From Streptomyces sp. R302 (GTDB lineage Bacteria > Actinomycetota > Actinomycetes > Streptomycetales > Streptomycetaceae), in the NCBI RefSeq assembly GCF_012927245.1, contig NZ_JABBGE010000003.1, forward strand, positions 558,001-622,000: a DNA stretch of 64,000 nt, written 5' to 3'. A program made the translations under genes and the position numbers. Position 1 is the stretch's first letter. The number at the start of each line of letters is the position of its first letter. The notes under the pieces are model-generated. The model did not search any database and was not told where the DNA came from. It saw only the letters and a list, made by a program, of their open reading frames with translations. Below are positions 16,424 to 25,025 of the stretch, one piece after another.

Positions 16424-17160
16424 GCGACGAGACCGGGACGACGGCCGGAGCCGGCGGGGAGACGGGTACGGGCACGGCGGGAGGCGCCGGCGGTGCCGGG
16501 CGTCGGGTGCGGGTCGTCCTCGTCGACGACCACCGGATGTTCCGCACCGGCGTGCAGGCCGAGATCGGGCGGACCGACGTCACCGGCGTCGAGGTCGTGG
16601 GCGAGGCCGCCGACGTCGACCAGGCCGTCACCGTGATCACCGCGACCAGGCCGGAGGTCGTCCTCCTCGACGTCCACCTGCCCGGCGGCGGCGGGGTCGA
16701 GGTGCTGCGCCGCTGCGCCGGGCTGATGTCCGCCGCCGAGGACCCGGTCCGCTTCCTCGCGCTCTCCGTCTCGGACGCGGCGGAGGACGTGATCGGCGTG
16801 ATCCGGGGCGGTGCCCGCGGCTATGTGACCAAGACGATCACGGGCACCGACCTGGTGGACTCGATCTTCCGGGTGCAGGAGGGCGACGCCGTCTTCTCCC
16901 CGCGCCTCGCCGGCTTCGTGCTCGACGCCTTCGCGTCCACCGACGCGCCCCCGGTGGACGAGGACCTGGACCGGCTGACCCAGCGGGAGCGGGAGGTGCT
17001 CCGGCTGATCGCCCGCGGCTACGCGTACAAGGAGGTCGCCAAGCAGCTGTACATCTCGGTGAAGACCGTCGAGTCGCACGTCTCCGCGGTGCTCCGCAAG
17101 CTCCAGCTGTCCAACCGGCACGAGCTGACCCGCTGGGCCACCGCCCGCCGTCTGGTCTGA
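16420..17160 (+). CDS. NarL/FixJ-family response regulator
   Basis: 246 residues, starting at the ATGA overlap with the kinase gene. A receiver domain (VVLVDDHRMFRTG, phosphoacceptor Asp in VVLLDVHLP, Thr and Lys in the switch region) precedes a LuxR-type HTH (LTQREREVLRLIARGYAYKEVAKQLYISVKTVESHVSAVLRKLQ). A Gly/Thr-rich N-terminal extension of about 25 residues is present. It is the output partner of the PspC kinase and may bind the TCAGGG dyad in the divergent promoter region. Confidence 0.95.
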   Translation: MSDETGTTAGAGGETGTGTAGGAGGAGRRVRVVLVDDHRMFRTGVQAEIGRTDVTGVEVVGEAADVDQAVTVITATRPEVVLLDVHLPGGGGVEVLRRCAGLMSAAEDPVRFLALSVSDAAEDVIGVIRGGARGYVTKTITGTDLVDSIFRVQEGDAVFSPRLAGFVLDAFASTDAPPVDEDLDRLTQREREVLRLIARGYAYKEVAKQLYISVKTVESHVSAVLRKLQLSNRHELTRWATARRLV

Positions 17161-17185
17161 GACGGCTCGGGCGGCCCGAGACGCC

Positions 17186-18310
17186 TCAGCCGACGCGGGT
17201 GGCGCCCGCGAAGGGCATCTCGTCGATCGGCGCGATCCGGACGGGGGCGCCCGGCCGGGGCGCGTGGATCATCTGGCCGCCGCCGATGTAGAGGCCCACG
17301 TGGCTGATCCCCGAGTAGAAGAAGACCAGGTCGCCCGGGGCCAGCTCGGAGCGGGAGACCCGGCGCCCGGCGTTGATCTGGGTGTACGTGGTGCGGGGCA
17401 GGGAGACTCCGGCGGCGCGCCAGGCGGCCTGGGTGAGCCCCGAGCAGTCGTAGGCGGAGGGGCCGGTGGCGCCCCAGACGTACGGCTTGCCGAGCTGGGC
17501 GCGGGCGAAGGAGAGGGCGGCCGAGGCGCGGCCGGTGGCGGGAGCGGAGGCGGGGGCGGACGCGGAGCCCGCTCCGGGCCCGGTGACCGTGCTTCGGTCA
17601 CCGGAGGAGCGGTCCGCCCGGGCCGTGGCGCCGCCCCCGGTGGCCGTGGGGGTGGTGCGGGCGGCGACAGCGGCCTCGTACCGGGCCCGCTCCTCGGCGG
17701 TGAGCCGGGCGAGGAGCCGGCGGGCGGCGGCGAGCTTGTCGAGGACGGTGGCCTTCTGCCGGCGCAGTTCGGCCTCGTGGCCGCGCAGGGCGGTGAGCCG
17801 GTCGGCGGATTCGGCGCGCAGCTGGGCGAGTCCGGCGATCTCCCGGCGTACGGCGGTGACCGTGGCGGCCTGCCGGTCGCCGGCCTTCCGGGCGAGCGCG
17901 GCCCGCTCCAGGTAGTCCTCCGGGTCCGAGGTGAGGGCGAGCTGGACGGCCGGGTCGAGGCCGCCCGACCGGTACTGGGCCGCGGCGACGGCTCCGAGGC
18001 CCCGGCGGGCGGTGTTCAGCCGCTCGGTGCGGCGGGCGGCCTCGTCGCGGAGCCGGTCGTAGGAGACGCGGGCGGCGTCGGCCTGTTCCTTCGCGCCGTT
18101 GTACCGCTCGGTGGCGACCTCGGCCTCCTGGTAGAGGCGGTCGACCTCGGTCCTGACCTGGGCGGGGGTGCGGCCGGGGCCGGCCGGGTCGGCGTGCCCG
18201 GAGCCCTCGAAGAGGGTCGCGGTGGCCGCGGAGGCGAGGGCGAGCGTGGCGGCCGTGCGGGCCGCGGGGCGGCCGAGCGGGGACGGCCTGGGTTTTCGGT
18301 GCGCTGCCAC
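17186..18310 (-). CDS. Secreted NlpC/P60 peptidoglycan hydrolase
   Basis: 374 residues. The GTG at 18310 follows GAGAGGA. A signal peptide (TAATLALASAATATLFEGSGHA) is followed by a long coiled coil (about residues 50-210), an Ala/Pro/Thr linker and a C-terminal NlpC/P60 domain. The catalytic Cys is in AYDCSGLTQAAW and the His in SHVGLYIGGGQMIH. It is predicted to cut the peptide stems of peptidoglycan outside the cell, with the coiled coil as a regulatory or FtsEX-type contact. It converges on the response regulator gene. Confidence 0.92.
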   Translation of the reverse strand: MAAHRKPRPSPLGRPAARTAATLALASAATATLFEGSGHADPAGPGRTPAQVRTEVDRLYQEAEVATERYNGAKEQADAARVSYDRLRDEAARRTERLNTARRGLGAVAAAQYRSGGLDPAVQLALTSDPEDYLERAALARKAGDRQAATVTAVRREIAGLAQLRAESADRLTALRGHEAELRRQKATVLDKLAAARRLLARLTAEERARYEAAVAARTTPTATGGGATARADRSSGDRSTVTGPGAGSASAPASAPATGRASAALSFARAQLGKPYVWGATGPSAYDCSGLTQAAWRAAGVSLPRTTYTQINAGRRVSRSELAPGDLVFFYSGISHVGLYIGGGQMIHAPRPGAPVRIAPIDEMPFAGATRVG

Positions 18311-18655
18311 GAGGGCGGGTCACATCCTCTCCCTGTGGGGGGACGGTGCCGGCCGGAGCCAGCGGCGGACCGCACAGGGGAGACGGGCCGCCGCCGGGGT
18401 TCTCCGGCGGGGTGGCCGGCACCGCCGGGTGGACCGGCGGGGTGGGGCGCCGACCACCTGGGGCAGGACGCTAGACCCGGGCGTCACGCCCCGGCCGGGG
18501 TTTGACCGCTATTGGCGCCCGATGACCCTCGGAGACCGTTCGCTTTCGCCGGCGCGGGCGGTCGGCGAAGGTTTCCGTGGGGCGGGCGACCGAAGCGGGG
18601 GAGTGGGTGGACCCGGCCGGAGAGCGGTGCTAGGGGCACGGTTAGGCTCCGGCCC
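18311..18655. other. Divergent intergenic region, 345 bp
   Basis: This holds the upstream regions of the P60 hydrolase (minus) and a small membrane protein (plus). A possible minus-strand -10 box TAGCGT at 18468-18473 would give the P60 gene a leader of about 150 nt with GC-rich hairpins. I looked for the c-di-AMP (ydaO) riboswitch known upstream of some Streptomyces wall hydrolases and could not recognise it. Confidence 0.4.
18643..18648 (+). promoter_or_regulatory. Leaderless-type -10 box
   Basis: TAGGCT ends 7 nt before the ATG at 18656. Confidence 0.45.
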
Positions 18656-19009
18656 ATGGACGTCCTCATCAATGTCTTCGTCGCGCTGCACATCATCGGC
18701 ATCGCCTCCCTCCTGGGCGGTTTCCTCACCCAGATGAAGGCGATCGGGGCCGGCACGGCCCGCTTCACGCCCGCCATGCTGCACGGCGCGCTGACCATGC
18801 TGGTCACCGGCGTCGCGCTCGTCGGCCTCAACCAGGCCGACGACCAGACGGTGAACAACCTCAAGATCGGCATCAAGCTGGCGATCCTGGTGGTGATCCT
18901 CGGCATCGTCTACGTCAAGCGCGACGACGAGACCGCCGACAAGGGCCTCTTCGCCGCCGTCGGCGGCCTGACCACGGCGAACATCTTCATCGCGACCCTC
19001 TGGGTCTGA
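18656..19009 (+). CDS. Small polytopic membrane protein
   Basis: 117 residues with four hydrophobic helices (VLINVFVALHIIGIASLLGGF, MLHGALTMLVTGVALVGL, IKLAILVVILGIVYV and GGLTTANIFIATLWV). The start is fixed by the leaderless -10 box 7 nt upstream. No catalytic motifs were seen. Similar proteins occur next to pcrA in other Streptomyces, as far as I recall. Function unknown. Confidence 0.8.
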   Translation: MDVLINVFVALHIIGIASLLGGFLTQMKAIGAGTARFTPAMLHGALTMLVTGVALVGLNQADDQTVNNLKIGIKLAILVVILGIVYVKRDDETADKGLFAAVGGLTTANIFIATLWV

Positions 19010-19067
19010 GCCGCGCGTCCCGGGGGTGGGGGCCGTCACGCCCGCGACCTGACGAAGGCGGGACCGG

Positions 19068-19090
19068 ATGTCGGCGCGGCGTCCTAGACT
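19068..19090 (+). promoter_or_regulatory. RecA-NDp/PafBC-like promoter of pcrA
   Basis: ATGTCGGCG-N8-TAGACT matches the actinobacterial RecA-independent DNA-damage promoter TTGTCRGTG-N8-TANNNT at 7 of 9 positions in the upstream element, with exact spacing and a perfect -10 pattern. It ends 9 nt before the pcrA start. Confidence 0.5.
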
Positions 19091-19099
19091 CGTGAGGCG

Positions 19100-21565
19100 A
19101 TGAGCAGCCTCTTTGACGACAGCTTCCTGGCCGGCCTCCAGTCCCACTCCCCGGAGGACGCCCCGCCCCCGCCCGAGGACGACGAGCACGGCGCCCCGGC
19201 GGAGGAGGTTCCGCACGACCTGTTCGGGGAGCACTTCGACGCGCCCCCGCCCCGCGACCCGTACTACCGGGACGGCGCCCCCCGCCCGGCCGTGGACCCG
19301 GCCGCCCTCCTCGACGGGCTGAACGAGCAGCAGCGGGCCGCCGTCGTCCACACCGACACCCCGCTGCTCATCGTGGCCGGCGCCGGCTCCGGCAAGACCC
19401 GGGTCCTCACCCACCGCATCGCCCACCTCCTGGGCACGCGGCACGTGCACCCCGGCCAGATACTGGCGATCACCTTCACCAACAAGGCCGCCGGCGAGAT
19501 GAAGGAGCGCGTCGAGCAGCTCGTCGGCCCGCGGGCCAACGCGATGTGGGTGATGACCTTCCACAGCGCCTGCGTCCGCATCCTGCGCCGCGAGAGCAAG
19601 CGGCTCGGCTTCACCTCCTCCTTCTCGATCTACGACGCCGCCGACTCCAAGCGCCTGATGGCGCTGGTCTGCCGCGACCTGGACCTCGACCCGAAGAAGT
19701 TCCCGCCGAAGTCCTTCAGCGCCAAGATCTCCAACCTGAAGAACGAGCTGATCGACGAGGAGACCTTCGCCGACCAGGCCGCCGACGGCTTCGAGAAGAC
19801 GCTGGCCGAGGCGTACCGGATGTACCAGGCACGCCTGCGCGAGGCGAACGCGCTGGACTTCGACGACATCATCATGACGACGGTCCACCTGCTCCAGGCG
19901 TTCCCGGACGTCGCCGAGCACTACCGCCGCCGCTTCCGCCACGTCCTCGTCGACGAGTACCAGGACACCAACCACGCCCAGTACACCCTCGTGCGCGAGC
20001 TGGTCGGCACCGGCTACGAGGACCTCGGCCCGGCCGAGCTGTGCGTCGTCGGCGACGCCGACCAGTCGATCTACGCCTTCCGCGGCGCGACGATCCGCAA
20101 CATCCTCCAGTTCGAGGAGGACTACCCGGACGCGACGACGATCCTCCTGGAGCAGAACTACCGCTCCACCCAGACGATCCTCTCGGCCGCCAACGCGGTC
20201 ATCGAGCGCAACGAGTCCCGCCGCCCCAAGAACCTGTGGACCAACGCGGGCGCGGGCGCCCAGATCACCGGCTACGTCGCGGACACCGAGCACGACGAGG
20301 CCCAGTTCGTCGCCGACGAGATCGACCGGCTCACCGACAAGGGCGAGGCGAAGGCCGGCGACGTCGCGGTCTTCTACCGGACCAACGCCCAGTCCCGCGT
20401 CTTCGAAGAGATCTTCATCCGCGTCGGCCTGCCCTACAAGGTCGTCGGCGGCGTGCGCTTCTACGAGCGCAAGGAGGTCCGGGACGTCCTCGCCTACCTG
20501 CGCGTCCTCGCCAACCCCGAGGACAACGTCCCGCTGCGCCGCATCCTCAACGTCCCCAAGCGGGGCATCGGCGAGCGCGCCGAGGCGATGATCGACGCCC
20601 TCTCGCTCCGCGAGAAGATCACCTTCCCGCAGGCGCTCAAGCGGGTCGACGAGGCCTACGGCATGGCCGCCCGCTCGGCCAACGCCGTGAAGCGGTTCAA
20701 CGTCCTCATGGACGAGCTGCGCACCATCGCCGAGTCCGGCGCGGGCCCCGCCGTCGTCCTGGAGGCCGTCCTGGAGCGGACCGGCTACCTCGCCGAGCTC
20801 CAGGCCTCCACCGACCCGCAGGACGAGACCCGGATCGAGAACCTCCAGGAGCTCGCCGCGGTGGCCCTGGAGTTCGAGCAGGAGCGCGGGGAGGAGGAGG
20901 GCGCGGGCACGCTCGCCGAGTTCCTGGAGAAGGTCGCGCTCGTCGCCGACTCCGACCAGATCCCCGACGAGGACGAGGAGGGCGCCGGCGTCATCACGCT
21001 GATGACCCTGCACACCGCGAAGGGCCTGGAGTTCCCGGTGGTCTTCCTCACCGGCATGGAGGACGGCGTCTTCCCGCACATGCGCGCCCTCGGCCAGACG
21101 AAGGAGCTGGAGGAGGAGCGGCGCCTGGCGTACGTGGGCATCACCCGCGCCCGCGAGCGGCTCTACCTCACCCGCTCGTCGATGCGCAGCGCCTGGGGCC
21201 AGCCCTCGTACAACCCGGCCTCCCGCTTCCTGGAGGAGATCCCGCCCGCGTACCTGGAGTGGAAGCGGACGGGTCCGGTGGCGAAGCCGGCCGGTCCGAC
21301 CTCGGGGATCGCCTCCTCGCTGACGGCCTCGCTCTCCTCCTCCCGCGCCCGCTCCGGCCCGTCCGGCTTCGCGACGCGCCGCGCCGGCTCGGACCGGCCG
21401 GTGGTCTCGCTGACGGTCGGCGACCGGGTCACCCACGACCAGTTCGGTCTGGGCACGGTCCTGGCGGTGACGGGCGAGGGCGACAAGGCCCAGGCGACGA
21501 TCGACTTCGGCGACGAGAAGCCGAAGCGGCTGGTGCTGCGGTACGCGCCGGTCGAGAAGCTGTAG
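19100..21565 (+). CDS. pcrA: ATP-dependent DNA helicase, UvrD/PcrA family
   Basis: 821 residues, superfamily 1A 3'-5' helicase acting in nucleotide excision repair and removal of RecA filaments. Motifs: GAGSGKT (near residue 93), TFHSACVRILRRE, Walker B VLVDEYQDTN, GDADQSIYAFRGA, QNYRST, TLHTAKGLEFPVVFL and YVGITRARERLYL. An acidic N-terminal extension of about 70 residues precedes the helicase core. A Ser/Arg-rich linker leads to a C-terminal tudor-like domain (VGDRVTHDQFGLGTV to LRYAPVEKL) as in PcrA, where it contacts RNA polymerase. Likely damage-inducible from its promoter. Confidence 0.97.
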   Translation: MSSLFDDSFLAGLQSHSPEDAPPPPEDDEHGAPAEEVPHDLFGEHFDAPPPRDPYYRDGAPRPAVDPAALLDGLNEQQRAAVVHTDTPLLIVAGAGSGKTRVLTHRIAHLLGTRHVHPGQILAITFTNKAAGEMKERVEQLVGPRANAMWVMTFHSACVRILRRESKRLGFTSSFSIYDAADSKRLMALVCRDLDLDPKKFPPKSFSAKISNLKNELIDEETFADQAADGFEKTLAEAYRMYQARLREANALDFDDIIMTTVHLLQAFPDVAEHYRRRFRHVLVDEYQDTNHAQYTLVRELVGTGYEDLGPAELCVVGDADQSIYAFRGATIRNILQFEEDYPDATTILLEQNYRSTQTILSAANAVIERNESRRPKNLWTNAGAGAQITGYVADTEHDEAQFVADEIDRLTDKGEAKAGDVAVFYRTNAQSRVFEEIFIRVGLPYKVVGGVRFYERKEVRDVLAYLRVLANPEDNVPLRRILNVPKRGIGERAEAMIDALSLREKITFPQALKRVDEAYGMAARSANAVKRFNVLMDELRTIAESGAGPAVVLEAVLERTGYLAELQASTDPQDETRIENLQELAAVALEFEQERGEEEGAGTLAEFLEKVALVADSDQIPDEDEEGAGVITLMTLHTAKGLEFPVVFLTGMEDGVFPHMRALGQTKELEEERRLAYVGITRARERLYLTRSSMRSAWGQPSYNPASRFLEEIPPAYLEWKRTGPVAKPAGPTSGIASSLTASLSSSRARSGPSGFATRRAGSDRPVVSLTVGDRVTHDQFGLGTVLAVTGEGDKAQATIDFGDEKPKRLVLRYAPVEKL

Positions 21566-21595
21566 CGGGCGGTACGGCGGTACGGCGGTACGAGT

Positions 21596-21624
21596 CGGGG
21601 CCCGGTCCAGTGGACCGGGCCCCG
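21596..21624. terminator. Bidirectional terminator between pcrA and M23 gene
   Basis: CGGGGCCCGGTC and its complement form a 12-bp stem around CAGTG, between convergent stop codons. Confidence 0.9.
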
Positions 21625-21644
21625 ATGCGTACGGGGTGCGCGTC

Positions 21645-23180
21645 TCAGCTCGTGGGGTCGAGGCCCTTGTTGCGGAGCCAGGTCAGCGGGTCGATCGCGG
21701 AGCCGCCGCCGGGCCGGACCTCGAAGTGGAGGTGCGGGCCGGTGGAGTTGCCGGAGTTGCCGGAGTAGGCGATGACGTCGCCGGCCTTGACCTGACCCCA
21801 GCGGATCTTGGTGCTGCTGAGGTGGCAGTACCAGGTCTCGGTGCCGTCGGCGGCGGTCACGATCGCCATGTTGCCGTAGGCGGGGTTCCACTGGGTGCGG
21901 ACGGTGCCGTCGGTGGCGGCCATGACGGGGGTGCCGTACTGCACGGGGAAGTCGATGCCGGTGTGCAGGGACATCCAGTTGACGCCGGACTGGCCGTAGC
22001 GGGCGCTGAGCTGGTGCAGCTTCACCGGAAGCATGAACTTGGGGCGCATGGCCTCCTTGCGGGCCGCCTCCTCCTCGCGCTTCTTCTTCTCGGCGGCCTG
22101 GCGGGCCTTGAGGTCGATGCGCTCCTGGGTGCGGCTGGCGCGGTCGCCGAAGTCGCGGACGTCGGCGTCGAGGGCGCTGAGCTGGGTGTCGAGCGCGGTG
22201 TTGGCCGCCATCTGCTTCACGGCGGCCGGGTCGGCGGCGGCGAGCGCGGTGGTGTCCTTCTGCTTCGGGCTCTCGGCGCCGCCGGTGAGCCCGCCGACGG
22301 AGGCGGCCGCGATGCCGGCGACGCCCATGACGCAGGCGGAGGGGACGGCGACGGTCAGCAGCGCGGAGCGCTTGGCGGGGGTACGCCGCCGGGCGCGGCT
22401 GCCGCCGGAGGAGCGGCGCACGGGGCGGGCGCCGGCGGCGGCGTCGGTACGGACCTCGGCGGCGGGCTCGTGGGCCCCGGGCGTCTCGTCGGCGTAGCCC
22501 GGTTCGGCCTCGTACGCGCCGTCGGTCTCGGGCTCGTACATCGCCTCGGGCTCGTACGCCGCCTCGGGCTCGTACGCCGCCTCGGGCTCGTACGCCGCCT
22601 CGGGCTCGTACGGCGTCTCCGGCTCGTACGGCGTCTCCGGCTCCGGAGACGGTTCGTAGGCGAACTCGAACTCGGAGGTGTGGTCGATCTGTTCGGTCGT
22701 GGGGACGTACTGCTGGGGGACGACCGGCTCCGCGGCCTGGTTCCAGGCGGTGGCGTCGTACGCGCCGGTGTCGGTCGCGAAGGCGGGGGCGGCCCACTGG
22801 CCGGTGACGTCGTACGTCTCCTGGCCGTACGCGCCCTGCGCCGTGTAGCCGCCGGAGTGCAGGGTCTCGTACTGGCCGGTGTGCTGGGCCTCGGTCCAGG
22901 CGGAGGCGTCCCACTGGCCGGTCGTGTCGTACTGCTGGTGCTGCCCGTACGCGGCCTGCGCCGCGTAGGCGTCCGTGGCGGTGCTCCACTGGCCGGTGGT
23001 GTTCCACTGGCCCGTCGTGTCGTACGCGCCGGTGGCGGCGTACTGACCGAGGTCCCACTGGCCGCTGTGGCCCGTCCGACCGGCGTCGGACCAGGCCCCG
23101 AAGAGCGGGTCGGCCGCGAAGCCGCCGGTGAGGTGGGCGCCGTCTCCGGCGTACCCGGCGTGGGGGTGCTGGTCGTTCAC
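21645..23180 (-). CDS. Membrane-anchored M23 family metallopeptidase
   Basis: 511 residues. The GTG at 23180 follows a GAGAGA ribosome site; a TTG one codon earlier is possible. The cytoplasmic N-terminal half of about 280 residues is low-complexity, with repeated TGQW and AYEPEA motifs. A membrane helix (LLTVAVPSACVMGVAGIAAASVGG) is followed by a coiled coil (QLSALDADVRDFGDRASRTQERIDLKARQAAEKKK). The C-terminal LytM domain has zinc-binding HTGIDFPV and catalytic HLHFEV motifs. It is predicted to cut peptidoglycan cross-bridges. The M23 residues are complete, so it is likely active rather than a regulator. Confidence 0.9.
   Translation of the reverse strand: MNDQHPHAGYAGDGAHLTGGFAADPLFGAWSDAGRTGHSGQWDLGQYAATGAYDTTGQWNTTGQWSTATDAYAAQAAYGQHQQYDTTGQWDASAWTEAQHTGQYETLHSGGYTAQGAYGQETYDVTGQWAAPAFATDTGAYDATAWNQAAEPVVPQQYVPTTEQIDHTSEFEFAYEPSPEPETPYEPETPYEPEAAYEPEAAYEPEAAYEPEAMYEPETDGAYEAEPGYADETPGAHEPAAEVRTDAAAGARPVRRSSGGSRARRRTPAKRSALLTVAVPSACVMGVAGIAAASVGGLTGGAESPKQKDTTALAAADPAAVKQMAANTALDTQLSALDADVRDFGDRASRTQERIDLKARQAAEKKKREEEAARKEAMRPKFMLPVKLHQLSARYGQSGVNWMSLHTGIDFPVQYGTPVMAATDGTVRTQWNPAYGNMAIVTAADGTETWYCHLSSTKIRWGQVKAGDVIAYSGNSGNSTGPHLHFEVRPGGGSAIDPLTWLRNKGLDPTS
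22543..22640 (-). repeat. 18-bp in-frame tandem repeat in M23 gene
   Basis: About five to six copies of an 18-bp unit (GCCTCGGGCTCGTACGCC on the plus strand) encode AYEPEA/TPYEPE hexapeptides in the cytoplasmic region. Several copies are identical in DNA, suggesting recent expansion. Confidence 0.85.
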
Positions 23181-23368
23181 CAACGTCTCTCTCGCCTCGG
23201 CAGCAGGACCAGTCCGGGGCGGGCCCGACAGGGGTGTCCCGGGGGGAAGCAGTGGCGCGACTGTACCCGGCGGTACACGGGACCGACAATCTTCGGAGGG
23301 GTTCGGCGGCGCAGGAAACGGGCAATCGGCAGTGTTTCGCCAGCTCGTGCACAGACCCTTGGCCTTGT

Positions 23369-23390
23369 GTTCGAGGAACGTTCGAAGAAC
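23369..23390. promoter_or_regulatory. Tandem 11-bp element upstream of M23 gene
   Basis: GTTCGAGGAAC and GTTCGAAGAAC lie head to tail with an 11-bp period. Each is a GTTC-N3-GAAC dyad, and GAACGTTC forms at the junction. This resembles an operator array, about 190 bp upstream of the M23 start. It is not a canonical SOS box (TCGAAC-N4-GTTCGA). Confidence 0.35.
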
Positions 23391-23421
23391 AGCCCGGGGG
23401 TGTCGCGGCCGACTGGCGAGT

Positions 23422-24231
23422 TCAAGCCACCGAGGAAGCCCCTTCGGCCGTTCCTTCGGATGTCCCTCCGGCGGCCCCCTCGGCCGCGTCGAGGGCCGTG
23501 AGGATCCCGGCCGCGACCGTCGGGTGCACCGGCAGCGCCAGATGGCCGATGCCGCTCACCCGCACGTTGTGCGCCAGCAGGTCGGGATGGTCGAGGCGGG
23601 CCGTCTCCACCGGCACCATGATCCGGTCCAGGTCGCTCCAGAAGCTCACGAACCGCGTCCGGCAGCCCGGCGCCGGCGCGGCCAGCTCCCGCAGCACCTC
23701 CGACCCCGGACGCATCTGCCGCACCAGCGGGTGCGCGTCGGCGAGCGGCGCCGCCACGGACGTGCCCGCGTGCGGCGTGCCGAGGGTGACCAGCGTCCGC
23801 ACCCGCGCGTCACCGCCGAGGCGCTGTACGTAATAACGGGCGATGAGCCCGCCCAGGCTGTGCCCCACCAGGTCCACCTCGGTCCGGCCGGTGCGCGCCA
23901 GGACCGCCTCGATCCGCCGCCCCAGGGCCTCGGCGGCGGTTCGCAGGTCGCAGGTGAGCGGCGAGTGGTCCAGGGACACGACGCTGTGACGGCCGTGCCG
24001 GGCGAGCGCGCGGCGCAGCAGCAGGAAGACGGAGCGGTTGTCGGCGAAGCCGTGCAGCAGCACCACCGGACGGCCGCCGCCGTCCGCGAGGGGCACGGGG
24101 GCGTCGTCCGGGCCCGCGACGGCGAGGCGCTCCGGGACGATCCCGGACGGATAGAGGACGAGGCGGCCGGTGAGGACCGCGGCTTCGAGGGTGGTGGCCT
24201 TCAGCAGGGCGGTGACCTTGGAGAGCTCCAT
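23422..24231 (-). CDS. Alpha/beta hydrolase, lipase-like
   Basis: 269 residues. The ATG at 24231 has GGGAGG 6 nt upstream; an upstream start would add a low-quality extension. The oxyanion motif [10 protein letters not shown], nucleophile elbow [24 protein letters not shown] and a His in [13 protein letters not shown] match the lipase/PGAP1-like group. A hydrophobic N-terminal stretch ([18 protein letters not shown]) could be a membrane anchor. It probably hydrolyses esters of lipids or small acyl substrates. It is divergent from icmB. Confidence 0.85.
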   Translation of the reverse strand: MELSKVTALLKATTLEAAVLTGRLVLYPSGIVPERLAVAGPDDAPVPLADGGGRPVVLLHGFADNRSVFLLLRRALARHGRHSVVSLDHSPLTCDLRTAAEALGRRIEAVLARTGRTEVDLVGHSLGGLIARYYVQRLGGDARVRTLVTLGTPHAGTSVAAPLADAHPLVRQMRPGSEVLRELAAPAPGCRTRFVSFWSDLDRIMVPVETARLDHPDLLAHNVRVSGIGHLALPVHPTVAAGILTALDAAEGAAGGTSEGTAEGASSVA

Positions 24232-24401
24232 CGCCGACCTCCCGCGCGGCGTCCGGGGCGCGGTACGCCGGGACGCCGGGGTTCCGTGCCGCACGGACGA
24301 CGGCGCGGGACCCCGGCGACCGGCGTCGCGGCTCCTTTCACGACCGGCCCCGCGGGCGGCTGGAGGGCCCAGGAGGGGGGCCCGGAGCGGTGCAGGTCGC
24401 G

Positions 24402-24486
24402 GAACGAACGTGTCCCACGTGTGATTTCCCCCTCGCCGGGCACCGCGAAACGGCCCGTTGCGGGATGCTGTCGATAACGTTCGTTC
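24402..24486. repeat. Inverted 10-bp arms upstream of icmB
   Basis: GAACGAACGT (24402-24411) and its exact complement ACGTTCGTTC (24477-24486) are 65 bp apart in the lipase/icmB divergent region. The right arm overlaps GATAAC, a possible -10 box. This could be a paired operator. Confidence 0.35.
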
Positions 24487-24530
24487 ACCTCCCCGGCACA
24501 GACGCGCGGGGGTCGCATGTGGAGGCAGTG

Positions 24531-24938
24531 ATGGGTGTGACCGGTCCGATCCGCGTGGTCGTCGCCAAGCCGGGTCTCGACGGCCACGATCGTGGGGCCA
24601 AGGTCATCGCGCGGGCCCTGCGCGACGCCGGCATGGAGGTGATCTACACCGGGCTGCACCAGACGCCCGAGCAGATCGTCGACACCGCGATCCAGGAGGA
24701 CGCCGACGCGATCGGCCTCTCGATCCTCTCGGGTGCGCACAACACGCTCTTCGTCAAGGTCATCGAGCTCCTCAAGGAGCGCGACGCGGAGGACATCAAG
24801 GTCTTCGGCGGCGGCATCATCCCCGACGCGGACATCCCGCCGCTGAAGGAGAAGGGCGTCGCGGAGATCTTCACGCCGGGCGCGACGACCGCGTCGATCG
24901 TCGACTGGGTCAACGCGAACGTGCGCGTGGCCGCCTGA
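24531..24938 (+). CDS. icmB: Isobutyryl-CoA mutase small subunit, B12-binding
   Basis: 135 residues. The ATG at 24531 has GGAGG 5 nt upstream. It is a stand-alone cobalamin-binding domain: DGHDRG (17-22) supplies the lower axial ligand His19, followed by SILSGAH and [10 protein letters not shown], which cradle the nucleotide tail of the cofactor. In Streptomyces such a protein partners the large subunit IcmA, encoded elsewhere, to interconvert isobutyryl-CoA and n-butyryl-CoA and so link valine catabolism to polyketide precursors. The assignment rests on family and on my recollection of this locus; another acyl-CoA mutase partner is possible. Confidence 0.85.
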   Translation: MGVTGPIRVVVAKPGLDGHDRGAKVIARALRDAGMEVIYTGLHQTPEQIVDTAIQEDADAIGLSILSGAHNTLFVKVIELLKERDAEDIKVFGGGIIPDADIPPLKEKGVAEIFTPGATTASIVDWVNANVRVAA

Positions 24939-24964
24939 CGGCCGCCGCACGCACCGTGCGCACC

Positions 24965-25004
24965 GGACGGCCGGGAGCCCCCTCCGACGGGCTCCCGGCC
25001 GTCC
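24965..25004. terminator. Terminator between icmB and DUF5691 gene
   Basis: A 16-bp perfect stem (GGACGGCCGGGAGCCC and complement) with an 8-nt loop lies between convergent genes and is probably bidirectional. Confidence 0.9.
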
Positions 25005-25025
25005 GTGCGTCTGTGGCCTCCCACG

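Noticed and set aside
18311..18467. c-di-AMP (ydaO) riboswitch upstream of the NlpC/P60 gene
   Set aside because: Expected for some Streptomyces wall hydrolases, but the conserved GGGTGAA-type blocks could not be found in the leader.
23369..23390. LexA SOS box upstream of the M23 gene
   Set aside because: The GTTC/GAAC dyads do not have the spacing of the actinobacterial SOS box TCGAAC-N4-GTTCGA.
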